Counted from the first letter of the stretch, positions 8,839-19,046 are shown. The stretch: 48,875 nucleotides of DNA from Chloroflexota bacterium (GCA_005879975.1 VBIL01000160.1:1-48875), one strand, 5' to 3'. Numbers and translations are program-made. Notes: generated from the letters alone by a model not told the origin.

Positions 8839-10073
8839 CGACAACGCTCGGACGGCGCGACGCCGTCCTCTATCTGGTCGCGGCGGCTCTGGGCAGCTTC
8901 GGGCTGGGCGTCGCCTCCTTTTATCTGAACTTTCTCTACCGGGCCCTTGGCTTCGATGAATTCGCGATAGGCCTGCTCGCTGGGGCGCAGGCGATCGGCG
9001 TCGTCGCCGGCGCTGTCCCCGCCGCTGTCTTCACGCGGGGGCGCTCGCGCCGTGCCGCCATCCTCCTGGGCGGCACGATCACCGGCCTCGGCATCTTCGG
9101 GATACTCGTCTTCAACGCCCTCGTACCGCTCTTCCTGTCGGCGATGCTCGTTGGCTTCGGCGGCATCATCGCGAGCTCGTCGGGTGCCGCTCTCCTGGCG
9201 GATGCGACCGTGGCGGCGCGGCGTGCCACGCGCTTCGGTCAGCAAATCGCGCTCGGCACCACGGCCGCGTTCCTTTCGAGCGCGATCGCCGGTGCTCTCG
9301 CGACGCCGGTCGCCGCGTGGTTCGGCGCTCGACCGGATGACGCGCTCGTGCTGCGAGCCCTCGTCGCGAGCGGCGGCATCATCGCGGCCGCTTCGATCGC
9401 TCCCGTCCTCGCGATCCGCGCCGTCCCCGTCGGCCGGCACACGCTCGAGGCGCCCACGCGAAACCATCTCGTCCGTAGGTTCCTTGTCATCGAGGTGCTC
9501 TTCGGATTCGGGGCCGGCAGCTTCCTTCCGTTCCTCAACCTCTTCTTCGCTGACCGATACGGGGTTCCGTTCTCGGCGCTCGGGCTGTTGCTCGGGGTGC
9601 TCGCGGTGGCTGGCAGCATCGGCGCGCTCCTCCACGGGCGGTTCGTGGCCGCACGGATTGGCGCGATCCCGTCCATCGTCCTCGTGGAGATGCTGTCATT
9701 GCCCTTCGCGCTCGTCGCGGCCTTCACCGGCGCGCTTCCAATCGCGGTCGGCGCGCTCGCGGCTCGGCACTTCCTAATGTTCGGCGCGAGCGGGACGGTG
9801 AACGCCTTCCAGCTCTCGTCGTTCACGCCCGCGGAGCGCGCCGGGGCGAACGCGGTGTTCGCGCTCGCGTGGAGCGCCGCGAACGCCGTCGGCGCCATCC
9901 TTTCGGGCGCCATCCGAGCGCAGCTTGGGCCGGGCGGCTTCACTGCGAACATCGTCACGCTCGTGGTCGCGTACGGGCTCGCGGCGCTCCTCACCTGGCG
10001 GCTCTTCGCGGGTCACGAGCCCTCGGGGGACGTTTTCCTGTCGGCGGTGGCTGCCCCAGACTCGCCCGTGTGA
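8820..10073 (+). CDS. Major facilitator superfamily transporter; true start unresolved
   Basis: Frame gives DAVLYLVAAALGSFGLGVASFYLNFLYRALGFDEFAIGLLAGAQAIGVVAGAVPAAVFTRGRSRRAAILLGG...; hydrophobic coding extends well upstream of the first ATG (9144), but no ATG/GTG/TTG is in frame there. 8820 is an in-frame CTG. Confidence 0.75.
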   Translation: MRRDEVATTLGRRDAVLYLVAAALGSFGLGVASFYLNFLYRALGFDEFAIGLLAGAQAIGVVAGAVPAAVFTRGRSRRAAILLGGTITGLGIFGILVFNALVPLFLSAMLVGFGGIIASSSGAALLADATVAARRATRFGQQIALGTTAAFLSSAIAGALATPVAAWFGARPDDALVLRALVASGGIIAAASIAPVLAIRAVPVGRHTLEAPTRNHLVRRFLVIEVLFGFGAGSFLPFLNLFFADRYGVPFSALGLLLGVLAVAGSIGALLHGRFVAARIGAIPSIVLVEMLSLPFALVAAFTGALPIAVGALAARHFLMFGASGTVNAFQLSSFTPAERAGANAVFALAWSAANAVGAILSGAIRAQLGPGGFTANIVTLVVAYGLAALLTWRLFAGHEPSGDVFLSAVAAPDSPV

Positions 10074-11740
10074 GCGACGTATTGCTGCGTGATCAGATCG
10101 CTGGCGCGCTGAAGGATGCGCTTGGCCGCGCCGCCGGCGAGCTCGGCTGGAGCGGCGTCGATGGCGAGCCGATCAAGGTCGAGCGGCCCGAGAATCCCGA
10201 CCATGGGGACTACGCAACGAGCGTCGCGCTCCGTCTGGCCAGGCCCGTGCGCAAGCCTCCGCGCGACATCGCCGAGGCCATCCGCGAGCGCGTGAAGGTG
10301 GGCGGCCCGATCGCCTCGGTCGAGGCACTCAATGGCTTCGTCAACATACGCGTTGACCTCAAATGGCTCGCGAGCCAGGTCGACGAGATCGTCCGGGCGG
10401 ACAAGCAGTTCGGCCGCTCGAAGGCGCTCGCCGGCAAGCGCATGCAGATCGAGTTCGTGTCCGCGAATCCGACCGGACCGCTCACCGTCGCCAACGCCCG
10501 CGGCGGGCCGCTCGGTGACGCGCTCTCGTCGGTCCTCGAGTTCGCGGGCGCGGCGGTCGAGCGCGAGTACTACGTCGAGGACACCGGTACGCAGTTCGAC
10601 ACATTCGGGCGATCCATCGCGATCCGTTACCGCCAGCTCCACGGCGAGAACATCGAGATCCCACCCGATGCCTACCCTGCCGAATACGTGAAGGACATCG
10701 CCGCGGGGATCAAGGCGCGGGAGGGCGACAAGTGGATGAAGCTCTCGCTCGAGGAACAAACGAAGCGTTTTGCCCCCGAGGGCGTCGAGTGGGTCCTACG
10801 CGAGGCCAAGCGCGTGACGGCGATGCTCGGCATCCACTACGACACCTGGTTCTCGCAGGCCGAGCTGATGCGTTCGGGCTACTTCGAAAAGACGCTCGCC
10901 GAGCTCCGGAAGCTTGGAAAGGTCTACGAGAAGGATGGCGCGGTCTGGCTCGAGGCGAGCGAGGCGGTCGACGACAAAGAAGGGTGGGTCCTCGTTCGCT
11001 CGAACGGCGAGCCGGGTTACCTCGGCAAGGACATCGCGTACCACGTGCAGTCGCTGCGCGAGCGCGCCTTCGATAAGAAGATCGACATCTGGGGCTCGAA
11101 CACCCACTACCACCTGATCCAGATGCGTGCGGCGATGAAGGTTCTCGGGCTGCTGGATAGATTCGAGGTCGTTCTTTACCAGTACGTGCGGTTCCTGCAC
11201 GAGGGCGTCCTCAAGCGGATGGCGCGGCGCTCCGGCGAGTTTCTCCTGCTCGAGGACGTCATCGAGGCCGTAGGCAAGGACGCGACCCGCTACTTCTTCC
11301 TCCAGTCGAGCGCCGATCGGCAGCTCGACTTCGACCTGGAGCTAGCGATCCAGCAATCAAATGAGAACCCGGTCTATTACGTCCAGTACGCGCACGCGCG
11401 CATCGCGAGCATCCTGCGCACTGCCGCGGAGCGCGGCATCACTTCCGATGGCGGTGACGTCGCGCTCCTGACCGAGAAGGGCGAGCTCGATCTCGTCCGG
11501 CTGGCGCTCCGCCTGCCGGAGCTCGTCGACGACATCCGCCAGCACTACGGCGTCCATCAGCTCACCACGTACGCGCTCGAGCTCGCCGGCGCGTTCCATG
11601 GCTTCTACCGTGATCACCGCGTCGTTGACGATGCCGACGTGCCGCGTTCGAAGGCGCGCCTCCGTCTCGTGCTGGCGGTCCAGGTCGCACTCCGTCAGAC
11701 GCTCGGGCTGATCGGCGTCAGCGCTCCCGACAAGATGTGA
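10070..11740 (+). CDS. argS: Arginine--tRNA ligase
   Basis: GTG start overlapping the MFS stop (GTGA); MSDVLLRDQIAGALKDALG...IEFVSANPTGPLTVANARGGPLGDALSSVLEFAG class Ia ArgRS signature; C-terminal DALR domain. The ORF track start (9869) is too far upstream. Confidence 0.96.
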   Translation: MSDVLLRDQIAGALKDALGRAAGELGWSGVDGEPIKVERPENPDHGDYATSVALRLARPVRKPPRDIAEAIRERVKVGGPIASVEALNGFVNIRVDLKWLASQVDEIVRADKQFGRSKALAGKRMQIEFVSANPTGPLTVANARGGPLGDALSSVLEFAGAAVEREYYVEDTGTQFDTFGRSIAIRYRQLHGENIEIPPDAYPAEYVKDIAAGIKAREGDKWMKLSLEEQTKRFAPEGVEWVLREAKRVTAMLGIHYDTWFSQAELMRSGYFEKTLAELRKLGKVYEKDGAVWLEASEAVDDKEGWVLVRSNGEPGYLGKDIAYHVQSLRERAFDKKIDIWGSNTHYHLIQMRAAMKVLGLLDRFEVVLYQYVRFLHEGVLKRMARRSGEFLLLEDVIEAVGKDATRYFFLQSSADRQLDFDLELAIQQSNENPVYYVQYAHARIASILRTAAERGITSDGGDVALLTEKGELDLVRLALRLPELVDDIRQHYGVHQLTTYALELAGAFHGFYRDHRVVDDADVPRSKARLRLVLAVQVALRQTLGLIGVSAPDKM

Positions 11741-11774
11741 CAGCGGGTGAGGTAGGGCGGCAACCGCTGGCTAC

Positions 11775-12716
11775 TCAAAGCGGGAGCCAGCCCGTTCGGT
11801 TCCGCCAATGCCTTCCCGCGCGCAGATGCGCGACGATCGCGCGCTCCAGCTTGGTCCGCTGTGGGAGCTCGTCGATGTCCGGCGCGATCCGCTTGAACAC
11901 GAATCGCAGGATCTCCGCGTCACCGTTGGAGCCTTCACCGACGATCCGAAAACGTCGCTGGAAGCGAATGATGTTGGAGCGCTCGTCGAGGTACTCCGCG
12001 AGCTGATCGTCGAGAAGCCACGAGTAGCACATGCCAACGCGCCAGGGCGTTTCCGGAAAGTGCGCCGGAAAGAATTCCTGCGCCCAGCGGAACGACGCAT
12101 CGCAGGCCTCCGGCGAGAGCGGACCGCTTTCCGGTATGTGGATGCCGAGCGCTGGACCCTCCTGGAATCGCGAGAGATTGAACTGGAGCCGCCCGAGCGC
12201 GTAGATCACTCCACGGAAGTGCAGCGTCAGCCACGCACTTGTCCGAAGCCCGCTGTCCCCGAGAAGGCGCCGGTCGCGCGTCAGGTTGCGTCCGAGATCG
12301 GCGAGGGTCGTCCAGGAGACGTCGTCCGGTATGCCCCGTCTTTCGTGCCACGCGCGCACGTCGCCGAGCGCCGCCAGGAACAGATACACATAAAAGAAGC
12401 GGCCCGTTGCGCCGAACTCCGGCGGGAGGTTGGGCCACCGGAGCGGCTCGATCCCGCCGAGGTCGCTCACGAGGGCGTGGTAGGCGCGCTCGAGCAACCA
12501 CCAGATCTCTGGGTCCTTCGTGGGCGACGGCCAGCCCTCGATGATCTCGGCGGCGTCCGCTTGATCGATGGCGAGTCGCGGGAAGATCGACGAAAGCTCC
12601 GCGCGGTCCGGAAGGCGAAGGCCATGCGGAGACGCCCCGATCGCATCAAGCATCTCCAGCCACGGCCGGTGCTCGTCACGAAAATGCGACGGACTGGCCG
12701 CGCCGACGGGCCTCAC
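11775..12716 (-). CDS. GNAT_C (DUF5596)-type acyltransferase domain protein
   Basis: GRLQFNLSRFQEGPALGIHIPESGPLSPEACDASFRWAQEFFPAHFPETPWRVGMCYSWLLDDQLAEYLDERSNIIRFQRRF; GTG at 12716 lies just after the preceding gene's stop; the longer ORF (to 12830) would overlap that gene. Confidence 0.7.
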   Translation of the reverse strand: MRPVGAASPSHFRDEHRPWLEMLDAIGASPHGLRLPDRAELSSIFPRLAIDQADAAEIIEGWPSPTKDPEIWWLLERAYHALVSDLGGIEPLRWPNLPPEFGATGRFFYVYLFLAALGDVRAWHERRGIPDDVSWTTLADLGRNLTRDRRLLGDSGLRTSAWLTLHFRGVIYALGRLQFNLSRFQEGPALGIHIPESGPLSPEACDASFRWAQEFFPAHFPETPWRVGMCYSWLLDDQLAEYLDERSNIIRFQRRFRIVGEGSNGDAEILRFVFKRIAPDIDELPQRTKLERAIVAHLRAGRHWRNRTGWLPL

Positions 12717-12723
12717 GCCATGA

Positions 12724-13287
12724 CTATGGCTTCGCGGTAGGGCTCGCGCTCGCTCCGGGACGCCCGCCGAATCCGCCGGGGTTGCCGGTCTGCGAACCGA
12801 AGAGCTGACCGAGCACGTTCGTTCCGCCAACGACGATGGCCGTCGCCGACACGATCCCCGTGCTGTCAGCCGTCCCGACGACGGTCACCTGATCGTTCAC
12901 CTTGAGGTCTGCGAGCTTCACGTCGGTCTCGGTCGTCTTCACGATCCGTGTGCTCGCGCCGACGAGGACGATCTGGGACGTGGTCGTGGGCGACGCACCC
13001 GCGGCTTGCTGCCCCTGACCGCGCTCGACGGCGGCTACGGTGATGGACCCGTCGTTCACGGCGAGGACCCGGCCGTTGATCGGGACCTGCCCGGCGAGCG
13101 CGCCGCCCGCCCCGCCCGCTCCACGCGCGCCTGTTCCGCCCCGTCCGCCGGTCGGCGTGGTGCCGGTCGTCGCGATCGAGCTCGGGGCGGGACTTTGCGT
13201 CTTCTCGTAGGTCATGCCCGCGGCGAATCCGGCGCCGGCAATGGCGAGCGCGGCGACGACTCCGATCACGATCTGTGTGCTCTTCAT
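12724..13287 (-). CDS. DUF5666-like exported/membrane-anchored protein
   Basis: N-terminal TM (VIGVVAALAIAGAGFAAGMTYEK), Gly-rich linker, then INGRVLAVNDGSITVAAVERG...VNDQVTVVGTADSTGIVSATAIVVG beta-repeat. Confidence 0.6.
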   Translation of the reverse strand: MKSTQIVIGVVAALAIAGAGFAAGMTYEKTQSPAPSSIATTGTTPTGGRGGTGARGAGGAGGALAGQVPINGRVLAVNDGSITVAAVERGQGQQAAGASPTTTSQIVLVGASTRIVKTTETDVKLADLKVNDQVTVVGTADSTGIVSATAIVVGGTNVLGQLFGSQTGNPGGFGGRPGASASPTAKP

Positions 13288-13309
13288 TCTGTTTCTCCCT
13301 TGGTCACTG

Positions 13310-14581
13310 CTATTCGTATCTCAATGCTTCGATCGGGTGGAGGCGAGCGGCGCGCATCGCCGGGTAGAGCCCGAAGACGACGCCGATCGCGACGGACACG
13401 CCGACCGCGATGATCACCGTGCCGCTCGTGATGAGAAGCGGCAGGCTTGCCGCTTGCGGGATGCGATGGACGACTTCGGTGATCGCCCAGCCAAGGAGGA
13501 TGCCGAGCACGCCTCCGAGGCCCGTGAGTGCGACGGCCTCGATGAGGAACTGAGTGAGGATGTCACCGCGCCGGGCGCCAACGGCCTTGCGGATCCCGAT
13601 CTCGCGTGTCCGCTCGTTCACCGAGACGAGCATGATGTTCATGATCCCGATCCCTCCGACCAGCAGAGAGATCCCGCCGATCGCCCCGAGCAGCAGCGTG
13701 AACGTGCCGGTGACCGAGGAGAGCGCCGCGAGCGTGTCGTTCTGGTTCGTGACCGTGAAGTCAGCGCTCGCCGGGTCAGAGATGTTGTGACGCTGCAAGA
13801 GGATGTTGTTCACGTCACTGGTCGTGGCGTCCATGGTGTCTGAGGACGTGGCCTTGATGACGATCGAGTTCACGATGTTGAGCCGGCCGGTGAGCACATG
13901 CTGCGCGGTCGTCAGCGGCACGACGATCTGGTCGTCGCGACTGAAGCCGAACGTGCTGCCCTTCGTCGTCAGAACGCCGACCACGCGGAAGTTGAGGATC
14001 CGCGCGCGTCCGCCACCCCGGTCGCCGCCGAAGACCTGCCGTAGCTGGATCGTCTGCCCGACCGCGTCGGCGTCTCCGAAAAGGTTCTGAGCGGTGGTGG
14101 TGCCCAGGATCGCGACCTGCGCGTTCACGTTGAGGTCGCTCGTCGTAAAGAACTCGCCGCTATCCAGCTTCCAGTCACGCACGATCGGGTAGTCCTCGGT
14201 CACGCCGGTGACCTGCGTGTTCCAGTTCTGTCCGGCGGCGGTCACCTGCCAGCGGCCGGTCCCCTGTTCCGCTTCCGCGGCTGCGATACCGTCGCCCAGC
14301 TGGTTCTGGATGGACCGCATGTCGTCGAGCGTGAGGTTCTGTGCCTGGGCCCCCGCGCCCTTCAGCCCCTGATCGTTCCCGAACTGCGGCTGCACGGTCA
14401 CGAGGTTCGAGCCGAGGTTCAGGATCGTGGCCTGCACGCTCGCGGAGGCGCCGTTCCCGACGGAGACCATCGCAATGACGGCGGCGACGCCGATGATGAC
14501 GCCGAGCATCGTGAGCGCCGAGCGCAGCTTGTTGACGACGAGCGATTGCAGCGCCGAGCGGAACGAGTCGTAGAGCTTCAT
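13310..14581 (-). CDS. MacB/FtsX-like ABC transporter permease
   Basis: [45 protein letters not shown]...[40 protein letters not shown]. Confidence 0.95.
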   Translation of the reverse strand: MKLYDSFRSALQSLVVNKLRSALTMLGVIIGVAAVIAMVSVGNGASASVQATILNLGSNLVTVQPQFGNDQGLKGAGAQAQNLTLDDMRSIQNQLGDGIAAAEAEQGTGRWQVTAAGQNWNTQVTGVTEDYPIVRDWKLDSGEFFTTSDLNVNAQVAILGTTTAQNLFGDADAVGQTIQLRQVFGGDRGGGRARILNFRVVGVLTTKGSTFGFSRDDQIVVPLTTAQHVLTGRLNIVNSIVIKATSSDTMDATTSDVNNILLQRHNISDPASADFTVTNQNDTLAALSSVTGTFTLLLGAIGGISLLVGGIGIMNIMLVSVNERTREIGIRKAVGARRGDILTQFLIEAVALTGLGGVLGILLGWAITEVVHRIPQAASLPLLITSGTVIIAVGVSVAIGVVFGLYPAMRAARLHPIEALRYE

Positions 14582-15318
14582 TCAGCGGCGCCGATGCCGG
14601 CCGCGATCTCGTCCTCCGCGCGGCGCGGGTGTGGAACGAGCTCGTCACGCGCCACGAGTCCGTCGCGCATGCGCACGATGCGCTTGCAATGCGCGGCCAC
14701 GTCGGGCTCGTGCGTGACCATGACCACGGTCTTGCCGGCCTCGTTCAGGCGCTGGAAGATCGCGAGGATCTCCGCGCTCGAGCGCGAGTCGAGGTTCCCC
14801 GTCGGCTCATCGGCCAGGATCATCGAGGGATCGTTCAGCAGTGCCCGCGCGATGGCCACGCGCTGCTGCTGTCCACCCGAAAGCTCGCTCGGACGGTGAT
14901 GGATGCGATCGCCCAGGCCCACCTGCTCGAGCGCCGCGAGAGCGCGCTGCCTGCGCGCGTGGCGATCGCCGCCGTAGATGAGCGGCAACTCGACGTTCTC
15001 GATGGCATTGAGCCGCGAGAGGAGGTTGTACGTCTGGAAGACGAAGCCGACGTGCTTGTTCCGGATCCCGGCGAGCTTGTCGTCCGAGAGCTTCCCGACG
15101 TTCTCGCCAGCGAGCAAATAGGTCCCGCCGTCAGCGACGTCGAGACATCCGAGCACGTTCATCAGCGTGGACTTCCCCGAACCGGACGGTCCCATGATCG
15201 CGACGAACTCGCCGGCGCCGACGTCGAGGTCGACGGCGCGCAGCGCGTTCACCGTGATATCCCGCCCGATGTGGTAGGTCTTCGTGATCCCGCGGAGCTG
15301 GACGACGCTCTGGTTCAC
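14578..15318 (-). CDS. MacB/LolD-like ABC transporter ATP-binding protein
   Basis: Walker [10 protein letters not shown], signature [15 protein letters not shown], Walker [12 protein letters not shown]; 4-nt overlap with the permease. Confidence 0.96.
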   Translation of the reverse strand: MNQSVVQLRGITKTYHIGRDITVNALRAVDLDVGAGEFVAIMGPSGSGKSTLMNVLGCLDVADGGTYLLAGENVGKLSDDKLAGIRNKHVGFVFQTYNLLSRLNAIENVELPLIYGGDRHARRQRALAALEQVGLGDRIHHRPSELSGGQQQRVAIARALLNDPSMILADEPTGNLDSRSSAEILAIFQRLNEAGKTVVMVTHEPDVAAHCKRIVRMRDGLVARDELVPHPRRAEDEIAAGIGAAE

Positions 15319-17201
15319 CGACCGATGACCTGGGGGCCGCCACCGAACCCGCCACCCGGCCGGGGCGTCGTGGTCACGCGCGACTGCGGCAGGACGACGA
15401 GATCGCCTTCGGCGAGCCCGCTCGCGACCTCGGTGACCGTGTCGTTCGCGATGCCGAAGGTAACGTCCGTGTCTACGGCTTCGCCGTCCTTCAGGATCTG
15501 CACGTAGCGCCGGCCGGACGCGCTGCGGATCGCGAGGTTCGGCACGACGAGCACGGCCTGCCGGCTCGCGATGATCACGTTCGCGGTGCCGGTCATACCC
15601 GGCTTCACGGACACGTTCGGCAGGTCGATCGTCACATCGACGCCGTAGACGGGTACACCCTGCTGGATCGTCGCGACCGGATCGAGCGACGTGATCCTCC
15701 CGGTCATGCGGGTCCCCGAACCGACCGCATCGACGGTCACGTTGGCGACGAGCCCGAGCTTCAGCTTGGCGACGTCAGCTTCACCGACCGTTCCGTGCAG
15801 GACGAGCGAGCTCGTGTTCGCGAGGACAAGCAGAGGACTCGCAGCGTTCTCACCGACCGCCGACGCGATCGAGGCGACGACTCCGCTCGAGGGGGCGGTG
15901 AGCGTCGCCGCGTCGAGATTCGTCTGTGCGGTCTGCACCGCCGTTGCGGCGTTGTCGACGCTCGTTTGCGCGGTGGCGAGGTTCAGGGGCTGATTGGCGA
16001 CGGTCGTCTGCGCCGATTGGACGCTTTGCTGGGCGCGGAGGACCGCCGCGTCGATGTTGGCCTGCGCGTTCGCGATGGAACCCGTGACCGCGTCGTTCAC
16101 CGTCTGTAAGGCGGTGCCCGCCTGGTTGATCTTGCTTTTCGTCGAGCTCGCGAGCTGCTGCTCGCTCGTGACCGACGTGAGGATCGAGGCGAGATCGGTA
16201 CGCGTCTTCGCCAGGTTCGTGTCGGTACGGGTGTTCGCCGTGTTCAGGTTTCCTTGCGAAGATGTCACGCTCGACGAGATGGATGAGAGCGGGGAGTTCA
16301 CGCTGTCGATGGCCCCGGATATCTTCGACGACGCGAGGGTGTATTCGGACATCGCCTGCTGGAAGTCGGCGCTCGCGCGGCTGGTGTCGGACCCGGAGGC
16401 GAGGGCCGAGTCGAACTCGGCGATCGCTGCGCCGATGTCGTCGAGCGAGTGCTGCAGCTCGTCGGTGCTCGGCTTGAGGACGCTCCCCGCGAGGTTCTGC
16501 GCGCTCGAGAGCGGGGCATACGCGCTGTTCATCGAGTTCTGTGCGTTCCTCAGGTCGGACTGCTCGTTCATCGAGAGGCTGCCCGAGCGGAACGCGTTGT
16601 CGATGTCGTTCAGCACGATGTCGATCTGGGCCTTGAGGGTGCCAAGGCCATTCTGGTAGCTGCCGAGGTCGGTGTAGAGCGTGGTGCCGAACGAAAGCGC
16701 GTTTGCCTTCGCGGTCGCGTAGTTCGTCTTGATCTTCGCGAGATTCTGTTGCGCGGTCGCGATGTCGTTCTGGGTGGACTGCTGGGTCTGCTCGAGACTG
16801 CGCTGCGCGTCGCTCGCGGACTGGACCGTCTTCTGGTAGCTGAGCTGGGCGTTCTTCAGGTTCTGCTGCGCCTGCTGCAACGCGCTCTGAAGATCGGTTG
16901 CGTCGATGAGCGCGAGCGCCTGACCGGCGGTGACCTGCTGGCCGACGGCGACGTACAGCGCCGAGACCTTGCCATTTGTCTTGAAGGCCAGCTTCGTCTG
17001 TCCCGACGCGGCCACCGATCCCGAGACCGCGACCGATTGGGTGACTGATCCCTTCGTCACCGCTTGCGTGCGCAGCTCCTGTTTCGGCGGCTGCGAGTTG
17101 GCGCGCGATGCGAAGAGCGCACCCCCGCCTACGGCCACCACCAGCGCGAGCGCCAGCAGCCGCCCTGGCCATGTGGTGACTAAGCCCCTGAGCACGGTCA
17201 T
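15315..17201 (-). CDS. MacA/HlyD-like periplasmic adaptor (membrane fusion protein) with long coiled-coil
   Basis: N-terminal TM, lipoyl halves ([27 protein letters not shown] ... [21 protein letters not shown]), ~340-residue Gln/Ser-rich helical hairpin, MFP barrel C-terminus. Confidence 0.9.
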   Translation of the reverse strand: MTVLRGLVTTWPGRLLALALVVAVGGGALFASRANSQPPKQELRTQAVTKGSVTQSVAVSGSVAASGQTKLAFKTNGKVSALYVAVGQQVTAGQALALIDATDLQSALQQAQQNLKNAQLSYQKTVQSASDAQRSLEQTQQSTQNDIATAQQNLAKIKTNYATAKANALSFGTTLYTDLGSYQNGLGTLKAQIDIVLNDIDNAFRSGSLSMNEQSDLRNAQNSMNSAYAPLSSAQNLAGSVLKPSTDELQHSLDDIGAAIAEFDSALASGSDTSRASADFQQAMSEYTLASSKISGAIDSVNSPLSSISSSVTSSQGNLNTANTRTDTNLAKTRTDLASILTSVTSEQQLASSTKSKINQAGTALQTVNDAVTGSIANAQANIDAAVLRAQQSVQSAQTTVANQPLNLATAQTSVDNAATAVQTAQTNLDAATLTAPSSGVVASIASAVGENAASPLLVLANTSSLVLHGTVGEADVAKLKLGLVANVTVDAVGSGTRMTGRITSLDPVATIQQGVPVYGVDVTIDLPNVSVKPGMTGTANVIIASRQAVLVVPNLAIRSASGRRYVQILKDGEAVDTDVTFGIANDTVTEVASGLAEGDLVVLPQSRVTTTPRPGGGFGGGPQVIGR

Positions 17202-17223
17202 GAAAGCCTTCTCCCTTGGTTCG

Positions 17224-18012
17224 CTATCGAGCGGCCAGCTGCGGGTCGGCCGTGTGCGCGAGTCGCGCCGTCACCACGGCCCCGAGCGCGTACGCGAGGG
17301 CGGCGACCACCGCCAGAGCGCCCAGATATGGAAGCTGCCATGCGATATAGATAAGGGTCGCGCCTAAGAGGGCGATGAGAGGCGCCGGGAGCCTTTCGCC
17401 GTAACCGCGGAGCCCCCTGATCCGAAAGAGCGCGTCGCCGAGCCGCCAGGATGCCGCGGCGAAGCCGACCAGGGCAGCGAGGCCAGCGACGACGATCGCC
17501 ACGCTGAACGCGGCGAGCCCAACCTGTAGCGCGGCTGGCACTCCGATGAAACCCCCGTTTCGGAACGTTGAGACCGATCCGAGGAAGACGATCCAGGCGA
17601 GCGCGGCTGCCGATGCGCCGACGCCGATGACGGCGAGGCCGCTGCCGAGCACCCGGAGCTGGGCGCGCCAGCCGCCGAGCGACGCGCGATAGGTGCTGAC
17701 GACCTGGTCGCGAGCGAGGACGAGCGCCGCTGACGTGCCGAGCAGGATCAGCAGGTAACCCGCGGCGTCGCGTGCCGTGTCTGTGAGTCCGCGCTGCACC
17801 GGAACGATCGGCTGAAGCGGCGCCGGCAGGTCGCGCTGCGCCTCGACCACCGTGCGCGCGGGTGGCGGGCTGCTTCGTGGGCTGAAGAAGATCCCAGGTC
17901 TCTGGATCGACGCGCTCGGGGTGTTGGCGAGCGAGCTCGCGAGCAGGATCGCCGAGACGCCCACGGCGAGGACGACCGCGGCGAAGACGAGCATCGCGTC
18001 GCGCTGCTTCAT
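17224..18012 (-). CDS. Multi-pass membrane protein of unknown function
   Basis: MKQRDAMLVFAAVVLAVGVSAILLASSLANTPSASIQRPGIFFSPRSS..., multiple hydrophobic segments; ATGA overlap with the upstream gene. The ORF track's start (18450) reads out of frame through neighbours. Confidence 0.7.
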   Translation of the reverse strand: MKQRDAMLVFAAVVLAVGVSAILLASSLANTPSASIQRPGIFFSPRSSPPPARTVVEAQRDLPAPLQPIVPVQRGLTDTARDAAGYLLILLGTSAALVLARDQVVSTYRASLGGWRAQLRVLGSGLAVIGVGASAAALAWIVFLGSVSTFRNGGFIGVPAALQVGLAAFSVAIVVAGLAALVGFAAASWRLGDALFRIRGLRGYGERLPAPLIALLGATLIYIAWQLPYLGALAVVAALAYALGAVVTARLAHTADPQLAAR

Positions 18013-18401
18013 CGACTCGGAGAGCGCCGCACCGGAGCGACTATCGACGCGTGCGCGGCGACGAGGCTGGCGATGCCGAGGATCGCGAGCGCGAGGACCG
18101 TCGTCCCGTCGACGAAGAAGAACGCGTCCGCGCTCTCCGCGGATGCTGCGGTCACCACGTTGTTCAGCGCCGTGGTGAACTCGTCGCCGTGCGTAGCGAC
18201 CTGGTAGATGAGGAACGCGACCGACGGCAGCGCAAGCACCGCCGCGACGATCCATTCCCACGCGACGGCTTCGCCGGCAGAGACGCGTCGCATGACCGCG
18301 TCGCGGAATCCGAGCGGAAGCGCCTGCGGCGCGACCGCCGAGAGCGCCTGGTGGATGGCGCTTTCCGCGGGCTCGAGATCGGACGGCGCGTACCGGCTCA
18401 C
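18009..18401 (-). CDS. Small membrane protein, putative anti-sigma factor (no zinc-binding motif seen)
   Basis: GTG start MSRYAPSDLEPAESAIHQALSAVAPQALPLGFRDAVMRRVSAGEAVAWEWIVAAVLALPSVAFLIYQ...; cytoplasmic N-terminus plus hydrophobic helices; GTGA overlap with sigma factor stop. Confidence 0.6.
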   Translation of the reverse strand: MSRYAPSDLEPAESAIHQALSAVAPQALPLGFRDAVMRRVSAGEAVAWEWIVAAVLALPSVAFLIYQVATHGDEFTTALNNVVTAASAESADAFFFVDGTTVLALAILGIASLVAAHASIVAPVRRSPSR

Positions 18402-18994
18402 GCGGACCTCCCCTTCGACCGTGCCGCAAGACGCACCTTGAGCGCCGCACGCGCTCGGTGCAAGTGGGTCTTGACGGTACCGAGGGGGATCTCGAGCGCG
18501 TCCGCCACCTCTTGATACGAAAGCTGTTGCATGTGCCGGAGCGTCAGCGCGGCGCGGTAGGCCGCAGGCAGCTCCGCCATGGCCGCGACCACCTCGCCGA
18601 GCGCCTCGCGGCGCAGCGCGGTGGCTTCGGGTCCGGAGTCTTGATCTTCCGGCGATTCCGGCAGCTCCAGGGCGGGCGCTTCGTGTGCGTGCCAGCGGCG
18701 GACGTGATTCAGGCTGGCGTTCGTGGCGATGCGATAGAGCCACGGCCCGAGGGGGAGCGCGGGATCGTATTGGTGGAGAGCGCGATAGGCGCGGATGAAT
18801 GCCTCCTGAGCACAATCGTTGGCCGCGTCGGCGTCGCCCGTGATCCGAAGTGCGATGTTGTACACGCGGCCGCCGTACCGTTCGACGATGGTCGCGTAGG
18901 CGTCGGCGTCACCGGCGAGGCACGCCCGTACGACGTCCTGGTCGGTGCCGGTCAGCCGAGCCTCCGTTACACGGCCAGGACCTAGCCCGGTCAC
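18398..18994 (-). CDS. ECF-type RNA polymerase sigma factor (sigma-70 family)
   Basis: Region 2: DADAYATIVERYGGRVYNIALRITGDADAANDCAQEAFIRAYRAL; region 4: LPAAYRAALTLRHMQQLSYQEVADALEIPLGTVKTHLHRARAAL. GTG at 18994 proposed; the ORF extends to 19129. Confidence 0.93.
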   Translation of the reverse strand: MTGLGPGRVTEARLTGTDQDVVRACLAGDADAYATIVERYGGRVYNIALRITGDADAANDCAQEAFIRAYRALHQYDPALPLGPWLYRIATNASLNHVRRWHAHEAPALELPESPEDQDSGPEATALRREALGEVVAAMAELPAAYRAALTLRHMQQLSYQEVADALEIPLGTVKTHLHRARAALKVRLAARSKGRSA

Positions 18995-19046
18995 TCGCTC
19001 TACCCGGTGGTCCGGCGCGGTGTTTCGCGTATTCTCGGCCCACTCC

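Noticed and set aside
9869-10069. N-terminal extension of ArgRS from 9869
   Set aside because: Arg-rich shadow frame of the MFS gene; the GTG at 10070 begins the canonical ArgRS N-terminus.
11808-12740. Plus-strand ORF 11808..12740 (310 aa)
   Set aside because: Antisense to the acyltransferase; Arg/Glu-rich translation with no recognisable motifs.
17224-18450. Minus ORF 17224..18450 (408 aa) as a single protein
   Set aside because: First ~145 residues are an out-of-frame reading of the anti-sigma-like gene; coding-like sequence starts at MKQRDAML (18012).
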